From DTU013 sp964490975 (GTDB taxonomy: Bacteria > Bacillota > Clostridia > Acetivibrionales > DTU013), in contig CAZBEQ010000010.1 in assembly GCA_964490975.1 (NCBI GenBank), forward strand, positions 20,150-84,149: a stretch of 64,000 bases of DNA, written 5' to 3'. Under the pieces are notes generated by a model. It made no database searches and was not told where the DNA came from. It worked only from the letters and a program-made list of their open reading frames with translations. Below are positions 7,306 through 16,795 of the stretch, one piece after another. Both the position numbers and the translations under genes were made by a program. Positions within the stretch are counted from its first letter, which is position 1. Every line of letters starts with the position of its first letter.

Positions 7306-9402
7306 ATGAAAACAGTTCCGGAGTATTTTGGAAGTCTTGTATTTGATGAGAGCGTAATGAGGTCAAAACTGCCAAAAGAGATCTACAAGTCAATCAGAAA
7401 AACTATCCACGATGGTGAGACCCTTGATATAGAAGTAGCCAATGTGGTTGCAAACGCGATGAAGGATTGGGCCGTCGAAAAAGGGGCAACACACTTCACC
7501 CACTGGTTCCAGCCTATGACCGGTATAACAGCCGAAAAGCACGACAGCTTTATCTCTCCTGCCGAATACGGCAGGGTGATAATGGAGTTTTCAGGCAAAG
7601 AGCTTGTCAAGGGAGAACCTGATGCATCCAGCTTCCCGTCCGGCGGGCTGCGTTCCACCTTCGAAGCGCGCGGATATACGGCATGGGATCCTACATCATG
7701 TGCATTTATAAAAGATAATACACTTTGCATACCTACAGCCTTCTGTTCATACGGTGGAGAAGCACTGGATCAGAAGACACCTCTGCTGCGTTCAATGCAA
7801 GCGATCAACAAGCAGGCTCTCAGAGTCCTGAAGCTTTTCGGGAAAAGCGATGTAACTTCTGTCAAGACAACCGTGGGACCGGAGCAGGAATATTTCCTTG
7901 TTGAAAAAGAACTGTTTGATAAACGAAAAGACCTTATCTATACCGGGCGCACACTGTTTGGCTCCAAACCTCCGAAGGGACAGGAGCTCGAGGATCACTA
8001 TTTTGGTACGATCAAGCCACGTGTAGCTGCTTTTATGGAAGAGCTGGATGAAGAGCTGTGGAAACTTGGAATATTTGCAAAAACAGAGCATAATGAAGTT
8101 GCTCCTGCGCAGCATGAGCTTGCGCCGATCTTCACAACTACCAACATCGCAACGGACCATAATCAGCTGACCATGGAAATGATGCAGAAGGTTGCAAAAA
8201 GGCATGGGCTCGTCTGTCTACTCCATGAAAAACCGTTTGCCGGTGTCAATGGCAGCGGCAAGCACAATAACTGGTCCATTTCCACCAACACAGGCATCAA
8301 TCTCCTTGAGCCGGGTGAAACTCCTCATGAGAATGCCCAGTTCCTTCTGTTTCTGTGCGCGGTAATCAAATCCGTTGACGATTACCAGGATCTGCTGAGG
8401 ATCTCAGTTGCAAGTGCAGGAAACGACCACCGTCTAGGAGCCAATGAAGCACCACCTGCTGTTGTATCCATATTTGTAGGTAATGATCTTAATGAACTGC
8501 TGGAATCCATCGATAACGGCAAGGCCTATGGCGCAAGGGAAAAAGAGCAGATCAAGATAGGTGTCCATGTACTGCCGAGATTCCCGAAGGATACTACTGA
8601 CAGGAACAGGACCTCTCCATTTGCATTCACCGGAAACAAATTCGAGTTCCGCATGCCCGGCTCATCATGCTCCATAGCATTGGCAAATACAGTCTTGAAC
8701 ACCGCAGTTGCCGATTCGTTGAGACAATTTGCAGATATCCTCGAAGGAGTTGAGGATTTCAATAATGCCCTTGATGAACTTATAAAGAAGACTATACACG
8801 AGCATAAACGCATTATTTTTAACGGGAACGGCTATGATGATGCCTGGATAAGTGAAGCTGTAAAAGAAAGAGGGCTGCTTAATCTAAAAGCTACACCTGA
8901 CTGTCTGCCATATTTCCTGCATGATAAGAATATCAAGCTGTTCACAAAACACAAGGTATTCTCAGAGGTGGAGATGCATTCAAGGTACGAGATCATGTTG
9001 GAGAATTACTGCAAAACATTGAATATCGAGGCATTGGCTATGATCGAAGTGGCACGCAGAGATATACTGCCTGCAGTGCTGAGCTATATGAAGGAGCTTG
9101 GAGATACCGCAACATCAAAAAAGAGCCTGAACGTAAATATTGAATGCGGTTATGAAGAAAAAGCCATCACAAAACTGTCGTCACTGGCATCTGCAATTTA
9201 CAACAGCACAGATACCCTTGAAAATATACTGGATATGCTGAAAGAGACATCTAACATCTTGAAATTAGCTTCAGAGTATAAGGACAAGGTCATTGCTGAA
9301 ATGTACAGACTGCGTGCTGCAGCTGATCAGGCCGAATGCCTTACCGCTCAGAAATACTGGCCGTACCCGACATACGGCGAGTTGCTCTTTGGGGTACGTT
9401 GA
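7306..9402 (+). CDS. glnN: Glutamine synthetase type III
   Basis: Type III glutamine synthetase, 698 residues, the normal length of this long GS class. It makes glutamine from glutamate, ammonia and ATP in the cytoplasm. Family motifs include FPSGGLRSTFEARGYTAWDP near the N-terminus, GPEQEYFLVEK (catalytic Glu), NEVAPAQHELAP, NGSGKHNNWSIST and a nucleotide-binding RNRTSPFAFTGNKFEFR. The gene is read away from the glutamate synthase operon, so the two halves of the GS-GOGAT cycle share one divergent control region. An AAAGGAG site precedes the ATG. Its transcript begins with an apparent terminator hairpin, which suggests regulated elongation. Confidence 0.96.
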   Translation: MKTVPEYFGSLVFDESVMRSKLPKEIYKSIRKTIHDGETLDIEVANVVANAMKDWAVEKGATHFTHWFQPMTGITAEKHDSFISPAEYGRVIMEFSGKELVKGEPDASSFPSGGLRSTFEARGYTAWDPTSCAFIKDNTLCIPTAFCSYGGEALDQKTPLLRSMQAINKQALRVLKLFGKSDVTSVKTTVGPEQEYFLVEKELFDKRKDLIYTGRTLFGSKPPKGQELEDHYFGTIKPRVAAFMEELDEELWKLGIFAKTEHNEVAPAQHELAPIFTTTNIATDHNQLTMEMMQKVAKRHGLVCLLHEKPFAGVNGSGKHNNWSISTNTGINLLEPGETPHENAQFLLFLCAVIKSVDDYQDLLRISVASAGNDHRLGANEAPPAVVSIFVGNDLNELLESIDNGKAYGAREKEQIKIGVHVLPRFPKDTTDRNRTSPFAFTGNKFEFRMPGSSCSIALANTVLNTAVADSLRQFADILEGVEDFNNALDELIKKTIHEHKRIIFNGNGYDDAWISEAVKERGLLNLKATPDCLPYFLHDKNIKLFTKHKVFSEVEMHSRYEIMLENYCKTLNIEALAMIEVARRDILPAVLSYMKELGDTATSKKSLNVNIECGYEEKAITKLSSLASAIYNSTDTLENILDMLKETSNILKLASEYKDKVIAEMYRLRAAADQAECLTAQKYWPYPTYGELLFGVR

Positions 9403-9407
9403 TAGTG

Positions 9408-9491
9408 AAAACAGCGGGGTCAGGCTTGAATAATTCCCTTATTTGGATAAAATCAAATAAGGGAATTATTCAAGCCTGACCCCGCTGTTTT
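9408..9491. terminator. Perfect 37-bp inverted repeat between convergent genes
   Basis: Arms 9408-9444 and 9455-9491 are perfectly complementary over 37 bp with a 10-base loop, starting AAAACAGCGGGGTCAGG. It lies five bases after the glnN stop and directly after the stop of the convergent acyl-CoA synthetase gene, with T runs at each end. It should terminate both transcripts, but the arm is far longer than needed for that. Confidence 0.85.
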
Positions 9492-11201
9492 TTATTCTAT
9501 TGTCTTGTCAATGGCAAAACGTAATATTTTCTTTGAAGTATTCTTCTGGAATTCCTCATTACGTATCTTGACCATCTTTATTGCCTTATATGAAACCATC
9601 TGGCTGTTTATGCTTCTGATTTCGTCTTCGAAGTACTCTTGAGCATTCTTTATATCTTTTTCCTTAAGAGCTTCAAAGTCAGGGAAAATCTCAGCTACTA
9701 TAACTTCCTTGTTTGGGAGCAATTCGCTTTCACCGGCGTAGACAATGCACTCGTTGACTCCGTATACTTTCGAGATCTCCATTTCCAGCTCTTCAGGATA
9801 TACATTCTTTCCATTGCTAAGTATTATTACATTTTTCAGCCTGCCGGTAATATATATCCAGCCTTCTTCATCAAGTCTGCCAAAATCGCCGGTCTTGAAA
9901 TACCCATCTTCATCAAAAGCTGCTTCTGTAGCAGCCGGATCCTTGTAATACCCGAGCATGACATTGGGACCCTTGACACATATTTCGCCTTCGCCATTTC
10001 CGTCAGGATTTTTAATTTTTACTGATTCTCCTATGATCGGACAGCCAACACTACCCTTTTTCTGATACTTATTTCTGTTGCAGGATATCAATGGTGCACA
10101 TTCAGTAATGCCATAACCGTTCAGTATTGTTATGCCTATGGCATCAAAGGTATCTATTATATCCTGGTTCAGATTGGCGCCCCCGCATATGATCATTTCC
10201 AGCTTTCCTCCATAGCCGTCTATAACGTCCTTGAAGAATTTCTTTCGCATGTCTATTCCCAATTTTCTCATTGAATTGCTGGTTTTTATTGCGCGACGCA
10301 ATGTCTCTGCCTTTCCCGCCTTTTCTGCCGTAGACCACATTTTTTTGTAGAGCGCCTCGACAAAAAGCGGTACCAATATCAGATGCGATGGCTGCTGTTC
10401 CTTGATTTCCTCAGCAATATACTTGAGACCACTGGAAATATAGATTTCAGAGCCCTGCGAAAAATGTCCTACAAAATTAACTGTCGAACCAAAGGTATGA
10501 TGAGGCGGCAGTACATTCATAGTCTTCGGAGTTATCGCGAAGTTGTACATACCCTGGGTCATGTCGGATACTATATTCTTCTGAGACAGCATAACTCCCT
10601 TGCCTTTGCCTGTGGTGCCGGAAGTGAATACGATCGAGGCAAGCCTGTCACGGTCTATTTTATAGTTATAATATGAATTATCTCCATTTTTGAAGCGTTC
10701 TCTGCCGCTGGCGACTATGTCAAAAAGATCAACAGCACCTTCCACCTTAGACTTGCTCATACTTATATAAGTTTTAACTTTTGGCAGCTTATCTTTTATT
10801 TCCAGTATTTTATCTTCAACGACCTTGCTGTACATGACAAATTCGCAGTCGGCAAAATTGATCAGTCCTTCCATCTCATCGACAGGAAAGTCTTTATCTA
10901 TCGGTACAACTACAGCCCCTATAGACATAAGGCTGAAATATGAACAAATCCATTTGTAGGAGCTCTCCCCTATCAGCGCAACATGTTTATCACTCAAGCC
11001 CATATGGATCAGTTCCGTCCCCATATGGCGTATGTAATCTCTTGCTTCCGTATAGGTCACTTTGACTGTCTCTTTATCTTTGGGATTCTTTTTGTAAGAG
11101 ATTGCAATCCTGTCGGGATACTTCTTTGCAGCATTTTCCGTCATGATTCGAAAATCTTCAAAGACAGTTGTTTCGTATAGTGGATAATTTGAGTTTGCCA
11201 T
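9492..11201 (-). CDS. AMP-forming long-chain acyl-CoA synthetase-like ligase
   Basis: A 569-residue member of the ANL adenylating superfamily. Motifs: P-loop FTSGTTGKGKGVMLS near residue 190, the A5 motif NGYGITECAPLIS near residue 370, the A7 hinge region YFKTGDFGRLDEEGWIYITGR near residue 440, and the A10 lysine context KNTSKKILR at the C-terminus. The overall shape fits long-chain fatty acid-CoA ligases (FadD/LCFA group), which activate fatty acids for CoA transfer. The exact acyl substrate cannot be read. It is a single-gene unit with its own start behind a purine-rich site, ending on the large hairpin shared with glnN. Confidence 0.87.
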   Translation of the reverse strand: MANSNYPLYETTVFEDFRIMTENAAKKYPDRIAISYKKNPKDKETVKVTYTEARDYIRHMGTELIHMGLSDKHVALIGESSYKWICSYFSLMSIGAVVVPIDKDFPVDEMEGLINFADCEFVMYSKVVEDKILEIKDKLPKVKTYISMSKSKVEGAVDLFDIVASGRERFKNGDNSYYNYKIDRDRLASIVFTSGTTGKGKGVMLSQKNIVSDMTQGMYNFAITPKTMNVLPPHHTFGSTVNFVGHFSQGSEIYISSGLKYIAEEIKEQQPSHLILVPLFVEALYKKMWSTAEKAGKAETLRRAIKTSNSMRKLGIDMRKKFFKDVIDGYGGKLEMIICGGANLNQDIIDTFDAIGITILNGYGITECAPLISCNRNKYQKKGSVGCPIIGESVKIKNPDGNGEGEICVKGPNVMLGYYKDPAATEAAFDEDGYFKTGDFGRLDEEGWIYITGRLKNVIILSNGKNVYPEELEMEISKVYGVNECIVYAGESELLPNKEVIVAEIFPDFEALKEKDIKNAQEYFEDEIRSINSQMVSYKAIKMVKIRNEEFQKNTSKKILRFAIDKTIE

Positions 11202-11472
11202 TATGAACGCTCCCTTCTTTCAGATTAAATAAAAACAAATAATAGGGGTGAAATAAAGCTTATATATTCTTCTGATATTAGTATTTATCATTGAAATTCT
11301 TATATTATTAATATTAACGCTTATTTCAAGTAATATCAATACAAATAGACCTTTACCAAGTAAAAGTAATTTTTTGAGCTATGAATGTTATATACAAAAT
11401 AACATAATTTATCCATTTATGCAACAATAGACTTAATACTCAATAATTATAACATAATTTTCTTAAAATAGT

Positions 11473-11491
11473 AAAGGTGCCTGGCACCTTT
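11473..11491. terminator. 19-bp palindrome after the GGDEF-EAL gene
   Basis: AAAGGTGCCTGGCACCTTT is a perfect 9-1-9 palindrome touching the stop codon of the minus-strand GGDEF-EAL gene. The same GGTGCC/GGCACC theme recurs at 14031 and 38272. The rest of 11202-11472 is A/T-rich and shows no recognisable gene. Confidence 0.55.
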
Positions 11492-13945
11492 CTACACAGA
11501 TAGAAATCGGAGCGCATCGTCCCTTGGTATCGGTCTGCTATAAAAATACCCCTGGACATTATCACAATTTAATTCTTTAAGCAACTCCACTTGATTCTCC
11601 TGCTCCACACCTTCGGCTACAATATCGACACCAAGCTTGTGTGAAAGCCTGATAATTCCTTCCGTCATGATACGGCTCCTGTCATCCCTTAACAAATCGT
11701 CAATGAACAGTTTATCGATTTTTACAGTATTTATTGGTAACGTCCTCAGATGGTTCAGGGAAGAAAATCCCATTCCAAAGTCGTCAAGCGATATACGAAT
11801 TCCCTTCCTTCTGAGGATGTCAATTTTCTCTGCCACTGTTCTGAAGGATTCCAGCAGCGCCGTTTCGGTAATCTCGATACCTAGCATATCCGGCTCGATT
11901 TCAGTTTCACGGATGATCCTTTGAACGGTCTCCAAGAAATCCAATTGCATTATTTCAAGGGGCGAAATATTGACCGATACATACTTTCGCTTATCAGTAA
12001 TTTCTTTATTCAATTCTTTAGAGAATAGACATGCCTCACGCAGAACCCACCTGCCGAGTTGGATTATGATCCCGGTTTCTTCTGCGAGCGGTATGAACCG
12101 TACAGGACTTACCATGCCAAAAATAGGACTGTTCCAGCGAACCAGAGCTTCGAAGCCGACGACACTGTTCTCAAGGATATTGACCTGTGGCTGATAGAAG
12201 AGAGTCACTTCTCTATTTTCAACAGCCTTTCGCAGATGGCTCATCATCATAATTTTCTCAGAAGACTCTATCTCGAGCCTGTTCTCAAAGAAACACCAGC
12301 CATCCTTACCCCTTTCTTTAGCATTATACATGGCTATGTCAGCATTCTTTAAAAGCTTTTCTACACTCCTTCCGTCTTCTGGATACACGGTAATTCCCAT
12401 GCTTATCGTAAGATGGATCATTCTTCCGTTTACCTCATAAGGAGTTGAAAAGGCTTCAGATATTACTTTTGCCTTACGATTGATCTCCTCCCTGTCATAA
12501 CTGCCATACAAAACAATGACAAATTCGTCTCCTCCCACCCTGCTGATGAACCAGTTATCACTATCGGCAAGTAACCGGAGCCTGTCGCCCGTTTCCCGCA
12601 GGATGTCATCACCGGCATTGTGCCCTAGCAAATCATTGATATATTTGAAATTATCAGTATCAATGAAAAATAGTACTCCATGTATCGCCCCATCCTTGTT
12701 TGCCTTAAGCTTTGCCTCTAATTTCTCGATGAGCGCTCTTCTGTTGGGAAGCCTGGTCAAGCTGTCGGTATATGCCATATCCAGGATCTTATGTTCGTAC
12801 TCCTTGACTTGTGTAATGTCAAGAATAGAGCCTACAAGCCCCATTTCTTGTCCATTTTTATACATGAACCTGGCCGACTTGACTCTCACCCATATATAGC
12901 GTCCATTCTTGTGCCTCATTCGGTATTCTATAACAAACTGGTTTACCCTTCCTGAAATCAGGTTCTGTTCGTATTCTTCCACCATAATCGCATCATCCGG
13001 GTGCAGTAATTTCAAACGGTTTTCTTCAAACTCATTAGCTTCATGTATTTTATATCCGAACATTTCAAGAAGCCTTTCAGAATACTTTAATTTGTTGCCT
13101 TCATAGTCACTTCTCCAAAGAACTTCGTTTCCCACGTTGAAAAGTGTCTCAAATTCCTCTTCAGACTTGGCAATCCGCTCATAGGCATCTTGGATTTCCT
13201 CATTCTGAGCTCGTAATTCCTCCTCTGAAGCAGCCAGCTGTTCATAGGCATCCTGTAACTCCCTTTTCTGTTGTGTCAGGCCTTTGTTGGCTACATTCAG
13301 GTCACTGTTTACCTTTTCGAGATCCCGTGTCTTTTTTTCTATTTCAAGCTCCGTCTTGAGTATCAAGCCAACACTGAAAGAAATAAGCAAGAAGAATATC
13401 GCCTTGTGCAAACCTGAATCGATAAGGCTGATCTTCATCCCCGACAAATTCAGGATCAGGTATTTCCATATCACTGCCTGCATCGAAAGAATGCTTCCAA
13501 AAATCAGGTTAAGAATCTGCCACATCTTCTCTTTACCATTATGCTGTCTGCCTAGAAGCCACAGAACATAGCCTGTCAATGTGCATGATACTAAAGCTAA
13601 AACTAATACTTGTACTGCAAAGCTTGTCCCATATATAACAATCGAGCAGATCACAATCATGATCAATGCTATACCGGCCGTAATGATCCCGAAGAAGGTC
13701 GAGATAATTCCTATCATAACCAGCTTCGCATCAATAAGGTCACTGTTCCGGAGATAAAGGTTTATCCAAATCAGTAGACAGGAAATAATTCCGAAATAAA
13801 ACCCGAGCAGGATTTGAACTGTTCTTGGATTTAACCTTCTCGTCCACTTCTTGATCAGGAAAGACATATAGAAGATTGACAGTAGAGTTGCTATTGTTTG
13901 GATAGTCCTGAATAATATACTTTCATAAACAATCTCTGTGCCCAT
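11492..13945 (-). CDS. Membrane-bound PAS-GGDEF-EAL c-di-GMP signalling protein
   Basis: An 817-residue protein with four parts. Residues 1 to about 200 are hydrophobic with six or seven predicted membrane segments. A coiled coil at about 200-260 contains repeated EEELRAQNEEIQDAYERI-type units. A PAS domain at about 265-380 (LWRSDYEGNKLKYSERLLEMFGYK) follows. The C-terminus has a GGDEF domain with intact RVGGDEFVIV and an EAL domain with intact VGFEALVRW and DDFGMGFSS. Both catalytic signatures look complete, so it could make and break c-di-GMP; which activity dominates is unknown. The membrane part probably senses an extracytoplasmic cue. It is a lone gene bounded by palindromes on both sides. 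Confidence 0.92.
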   Translation of the reverse strand: MGTEIVYESILFRTIQTIATLLSIFYMSFLIKKWTRRLNPRTVQILLGFYFGIISCLLIWINLYLRNSDLIDAKLVMIGIISTFFGIITAGIALIMIVICSIVIYGTSFAVQVLVLALVSCTLTGYVLWLLGRQHNGKEKMWQILNLIFGSILSMQAVIWKYLILNLSGMKISLIDSGLHKAIFFLLISFSVGLILKTELEIEKKTRDLEKVNSDLNVANKGLTQQKRELQDAYEQLAASEEELRAQNEEIQDAYERIAKSEEEFETLFNVGNEVLWRSDYEGNKLKYSERLLEMFGYKIHEANEFEENRLKLLHPDDAIMVEEYEQNLISGRVNQFVIEYRMRHKNGRYIWVRVKSARFMYKNGQEMGLVGSILDITQVKEYEHKILDMAYTDSLTRLPNRRALIEKLEAKLKANKDGAIHGVLFFIDTDNFKYINDLLGHNAGDDILRETGDRLRLLADSDNWFISRVGGDEFVIVLYGSYDREEINRKAKVISEAFSTPYEVNGRMIHLTISMGITVYPEDGRSVEKLLKNADIAMYNAKERGKDGWCFFENRLEIESSEKIMMMSHLRKAVENREVTLFYQPQVNILENSVVGFEALVRWNSPIFGMVSPVRFIPLAEETGIIIQLGRWVLREACLFSKELNKEITDKRKYVSVNISPLEIMQLDFLETVQRIIRETEIEPDMLGIEITETALLESFRTVAEKIDILRRKGIRISLDDFGMGFSSLNHLRTLPINTVKIDKLFIDDLLRDDRSRIMTEGIIRLSHKLGVDIVAEGVEQENQVELLKELNCDNVQGYFYSRPIPRDDALRFLSV

Positions 13946-14020
13946 ACATGCCCCCTATTATGATAATATGTAATTATATTTACCCTATTTCTGTCACCAA
14001 ACACACACAATTCAAAATAA

Positions 14021-14105
14021 AGAGTATAAGGGTGCCAGGCACAACAGATAGACACTTATTGCTTTGATAAGTGTCTATCTGTTGTGTCTGGCACCCTTAT
14101 ACTCT
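14021..14105. terminator. 39-bp inverted repeat between the tRNA cluster and the GGDEF-EAL gene
   Basis: Arms 14021-14059 and 14067-14105 are complementary over 39 bp with a single mismatch and a 7-base loop. It begins three bases beyond the 3' end of tRNA-Thr, so it probably terminates the tRNA operon on the minus strand. The arm contains GGTGCCAGGCAC, related to the palindrome at 11473. Confidence 0.8.
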
Positions 14106-14108
14106 ACT

Positions 14109-14184
14109 TGGAGCTGGTGGACGGAATCGAACCCCCGACCTGCTGATTACAAGTCAGCTGCTCTACCTGCTGAGCTACACCAGC
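14109..14184 (-). tRNA. tRNA-Thr (TGT)
   Basis: Cloverleaf with acceptor GCTGGTG/CACCAGC, anticodon stem CTGAC/GTCAG-like pairing around loop CTTGTAA, and T-arm GGTTCGATTCC. The anticodon TGT reads ACA. The CCA end is encoded. Last of three tRNAs read leftwards. Confidence 0.95.
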
Positions 14185-14262
14185 GTATGATGCTGCAAAA
14201 TGCAACCTTTCTCTTGTTCCGCGCCCTCTCAGGTTCTCGTCCCTTAATGGCACTTGGAAAAT

Positions 14263-14339
14263 TGGCGACCCGGAAGGGGCTCGAACCCTCGACCTCTAGC
14301 GTGACAGGCTAGCGTTCTAACCAACTGAACTACCGGGCC
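14263..14339 (-). tRNA. tRNA-Asp (GTC)
   Basis: Acceptor GGCCCGG with CCGGGTC, anticodon stem CTAGC/GCTAG around loop CTGTCAC, T-arm GGTTCGAGCC and encoded CCA. The anticodon GTC reads aspartate codons. Middle member of the Glu-Asp-Thr cluster. Confidence 0.95.
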
Positions 14340-14463
14340 ATGTCGCCAACAATACATCTGCAAACTTGCATCATAGATTATGCCGCTTGAGCGGATAATC
14401 AATGATTTTTGCTGAAGCAAAAATTTACATCTATCAGTTATACTGCCTTTGGCAGATAACTAT

Positions 14464-14539
14464 TGGTGACCCATAGGGGACTCGAACCCCTGTTACCGCC
14501 GTGAAAGGGCGGTGTCTTAGACCGCTTGACCAATGGGCC
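14464..14539 (-). tRNA. tRNA-Glu (TTC)
   Basis: Acceptor GGCCCAT with ATGGGTC, anticodon stem CCGCC/GGCGG around loop CTTTCAC, T-arm GGTTCGAGTCC and encoded CCA. The anticodon TTC reads glutamate codons. First gene of the cluster. Confidence 0.95.
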
Positions 14540-14898
14540 ATATTTCTTCGGCGCTAAAGCCGACAAAGTATATTCTATAGGCGGAAGGCTAAAAAGTCAA
14601 GCAAAAAAATATAACTTCACGGCGAAATCACGAACCCATATTTCCCCTAGTCCCTCACTTGAGAGATTTTTTAAATGTCCTTTCGGATATATTCATTTTT
14701 TATCAACATATTGGCTGCTCGTCTGAAGCAAGCAGCCTACCTATATTAGTCAAGCTGAGGGTTAGCCCGGCCTTTGTGCAAAGGTGAGTGATACTGCTAT
14801 TTAGTACGTGAATAGCAGCTTTATGACAACCATTTATAGCAGAAGGGTGGCCCCTAGTTCAAATTTTGAACAGTTTTTTACAAACTCTAGAGTAGGCA
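14540..14898. other. Intergenic region with hairpin and a dispersed repeat copy
   Basis: No convincing gene. It holds a GGCTGCT/AGCAGCC stem (14713-14737) and, from about 14816, one copy of a degenerate repeat. That repeat (TGACAACCA followed by AAATTTTGA and CAGTTTTT) recurs near 42788 on the same strand. Confidence 0.5.
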
Positions 14899-15066
14899 TT
14901 AGGAATAATATAGGTTTGCGTTTTTGCATTCTGGGCTGATTATTATGTAATTCTTCCCAGCAAGTGCTTCATCGTGCCTCATTACAGCACCGGCAAATCC
15001 AGCATTAACAGCATCTCCGGCAATATGACAAGTCAGTGCCGATATAGCTTGAATAATGCCTGGCAT
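14899..15066 (-). pseudogene. Short open frame, possible gene fragment
   Basis: A 55-codon frame starting at an ATG inside a palindrome and ending TAA. The translation has a coding-like stretch, IAGDAVNAGFAGAVMRHDEA, but lacks a ribosome binding site. Its end overlaps the dispersed repeat. I do not recognise the family. It is most likely a remnant of a larger gene. Confidence 0.25.
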
Positions 15067-15070
15067 TATT
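15052..15070. repeat. 19-bp palindrome upstream of the LysM gene
   Basis: AATAATGCCTGGCATTATT is a perfect 9-1-9 palindrome with the same GCC-T-GGC centre as the palindrome at 11473. It lies about 80 bases before the LysM start, so it could act as an operator or as a terminator of readthrough. Confidence 0.5.
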
Positions 15071-15151
15071 TACTTGCATAAAGAGAGCGTGGTCTATGAT
15101 ATGATTTATGTAAACTTTATCGTCTCAACTACCAACAGGAGGAAAACAAGC

Positions 15152-16468
15152 ATGGTACATAAAAAACTAATTGCAGGTATCCTTTCTCTAGGGGTAATGT
15201 TAGGAAGTTCGGTCACTGTATTTACACAAAGTGCAAACTACACTGTCCAATCAGGTGATACCTTCTATCTGATAAGTCAAAGATTCGGAATTTCAGTCAC
15301 CGACCTGATGAAAGCAAACAATGCAACTATAGCCACAATTTTGTACCCCGGTAATGTGATCTCAATTCCTTCAGCCGTCACCAATACTATCCACACTGTC
15401 TCAGCAGACGATACATATTGGACAATAAGCCAAAAATATGGGGTAAGCTTCTCTGAACTGCTGAAAGCAAACAATGCGACTGACAGCTCTTGGCTTAATA
15501 TCGGTGACAAGGTCATTATCCCGTCCACAACTGCCACTCCCATAACATCAAATTCATTTACCCACACTGTTCAGGCAGGAGATACCTTCTATTTGCTGAG
15601 CAAGAAATATAATGTAAGCATAACTGAACTTATCAAGCTCAATAATGCAACATCTACAACGGTACTTTATGTGGGCCAAAAGCTTCAGATCCCAGAAACA
15701 CAACCGCAGCCGACTTTACCATCAATACCCGAGGTTCCATTACCCAACCCTGAACCGGCTCCGCAGCCTGATATACAGCCAACCTCTCCTGAAGACCAAT
15801 CCAAACCTTATGTAACATACACCAGTTATACTGTGAAAGCAGGCGACACTTTATGGTCAATAGCTGATAATGCTGGAATTCAAATGGCTGAGCTTATCAA
15901 GGAAAACAACATGACAGAGTCGACCTGGCTTACAATAGGTCAGATAATAAAGATACCAGTACACCATGTACCAATTAAGCCTACACCGGGCGACGAATAC
16001 GGAGAATACCTCGACTGGTGGACTGAGGCACAATATGTCGTATCCATACAAAGTGTTTTTGAGATAGTTGACTTTTATACAGGAAAATCTTTTACAGTAA
16101 AGCGTACAACAGGAAGCGGCCATGCTGATGTAGAAACACTTACCGCTGCCGATTCACAGATAATGAAGGAGATATGGGGCGGTACCTATGGTTGGGACAG
16201 GCGCCCCGTGATTGTAAAAATAAATGGCAGGAAAATAGCTGCAAGCATGTCCAGTCTCCCCCACGCCGGTGACGAAAACTCTCCCGGAGGTATCAACGTC
16301 TCATGGAGAAGTGATAATTATGGCGCCGGATACAATCTTGACTGGGTCAAAGGCAATGGCATCAGCGGTGTAGTCGATCTGCATTTTGTAAACAGCATTC
16401 GTCACAAGGATGGACTGATAGACACTGACCACCGAGATAAAATAAAAATAGCTGCAGGCATAGAATAA
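15152..16468 (+). CDS. Secreted four-LysM cell-wall protein
   Basis: A 438-residue exported protein. The N-terminus (MVHKKLIAGILSLGVMLGSS) is a signal peptide, with likely cleavage near TQSA. Four LysM domains follow at about residues 30-73, 77-122, 131-175 and 225-270, each beginning YTVQSGDT-like and containing the I-Y/F-x-G-x-x-I end. A Pro-rich linker (about 177-220) separates LysM 3 and 4. The C-terminal 150 residues (DWWTEAQYV, SGHADVETLTAADS, GGINVSWRSD) form a conserved domain of unknown function often found behind LysM in Firmicutes. It should bind peptidoglycan outside the membrane. Start chosen at ATG 15152 with AGGAGG nearby. It ends on a strong hairpin. Confidence 0.88.
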   Translation: MVHKKLIAGILSLGVMLGSSVTVFTQSANYTVQSGDTFYLISQRFGISVTDLMKANNATIATILYPGNVISIPSAVTNTIHTVSADDTYWTISQKYGVSFSELLKANNATDSSWLNIGDKVIIPSTTATPITSNSFTHTVQAGDTFYLLSKKYNVSITELIKLNNATSTTVLYVGQKLQIPETQPQPTLPSIPEVPLPNPEPAPQPDIQPTSPEDQSKPYVTYTSYTVKAGDTLWSIADNAGIQMAELIKENNMTESTWLTIGQIIKIPVHHVPIKPTPGDEYGEYLDWWTEAQYVVSIQSVFEIVDFYTGKSFTVKRTTGSGHADVETLTAADSQIMKEIWGGTYGWDRRPVIVKINGRKIAASMSSLPHAGDENSPGGINVSWRSDNYGAGYNLDWVKGNGISGVVDLHFVNSIRHKDGLIDTDHRDKIKIAAGIE

Positions 16469-16496
16469 AATACTGCAAGTACCCACAGAAAAACAC

Positions 16497-16541
16497 AATA
16501 TAAAAGGAAACAGCTGCAGATCAGCTGTTTCCTTTTATATT
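16497..16541. terminator. Perfect 20-bp hairpin after the LysM gene
   Basis: Arms 16497-16516 and 16522-16541 are perfectly complementary with a 5-base loop and are A/T-rich at their ends. The right arm includes the stop codon of the convergent zinc-ribbon gene, so it likely serves both transcripts. Confidence 0.8.
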
Positions 16542-16720
16542 GCCGCCGTAGAGGCTACCTTTTTATCCTGACATCTTTTACAAACCTTCAGAGTTTTCCC
16601 ATCGTCTGCAACCAGATCATACAGTATCTTGATCCTTGTATTTTTACATACCGGGCAGGTCCCTCTGCCATGTGTCGGCAATTTCCACAACGTTTTGCCC
16701 CTATGTGTCTTTGAAGCCAT
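16535..16720 (-). CDS. Small zinc-ribbon protein
   Basis: A 61-residue basic protein, MASKTHRGKTLWKLPTHGRG followed by two CxxC pairs (CPVCKNTRI and CKRCQDKK) that would hold one zinc. Function unknown; it resembles short conserved clostridial proteins and has a ribosomal-protein-like composition. The ATG at 16720 has AAAGG nine bases upstream. An ATG three codons earlier overlaps that site and is less likely. Confidence 0.65.
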   Translation of the reverse strand: MASKTHRGKTLWKLPTHGRGTCPVCKNTRIKILYDLVADDGKTLKVCKRCQDKKVASTAAI

Positions 16721-16795
16721 AAAATTCATCCTTTCCTATAGCATTTACAAACAACCATAAATCAACTTTAGCACAGGCCTGCAGGCATTTCCATA

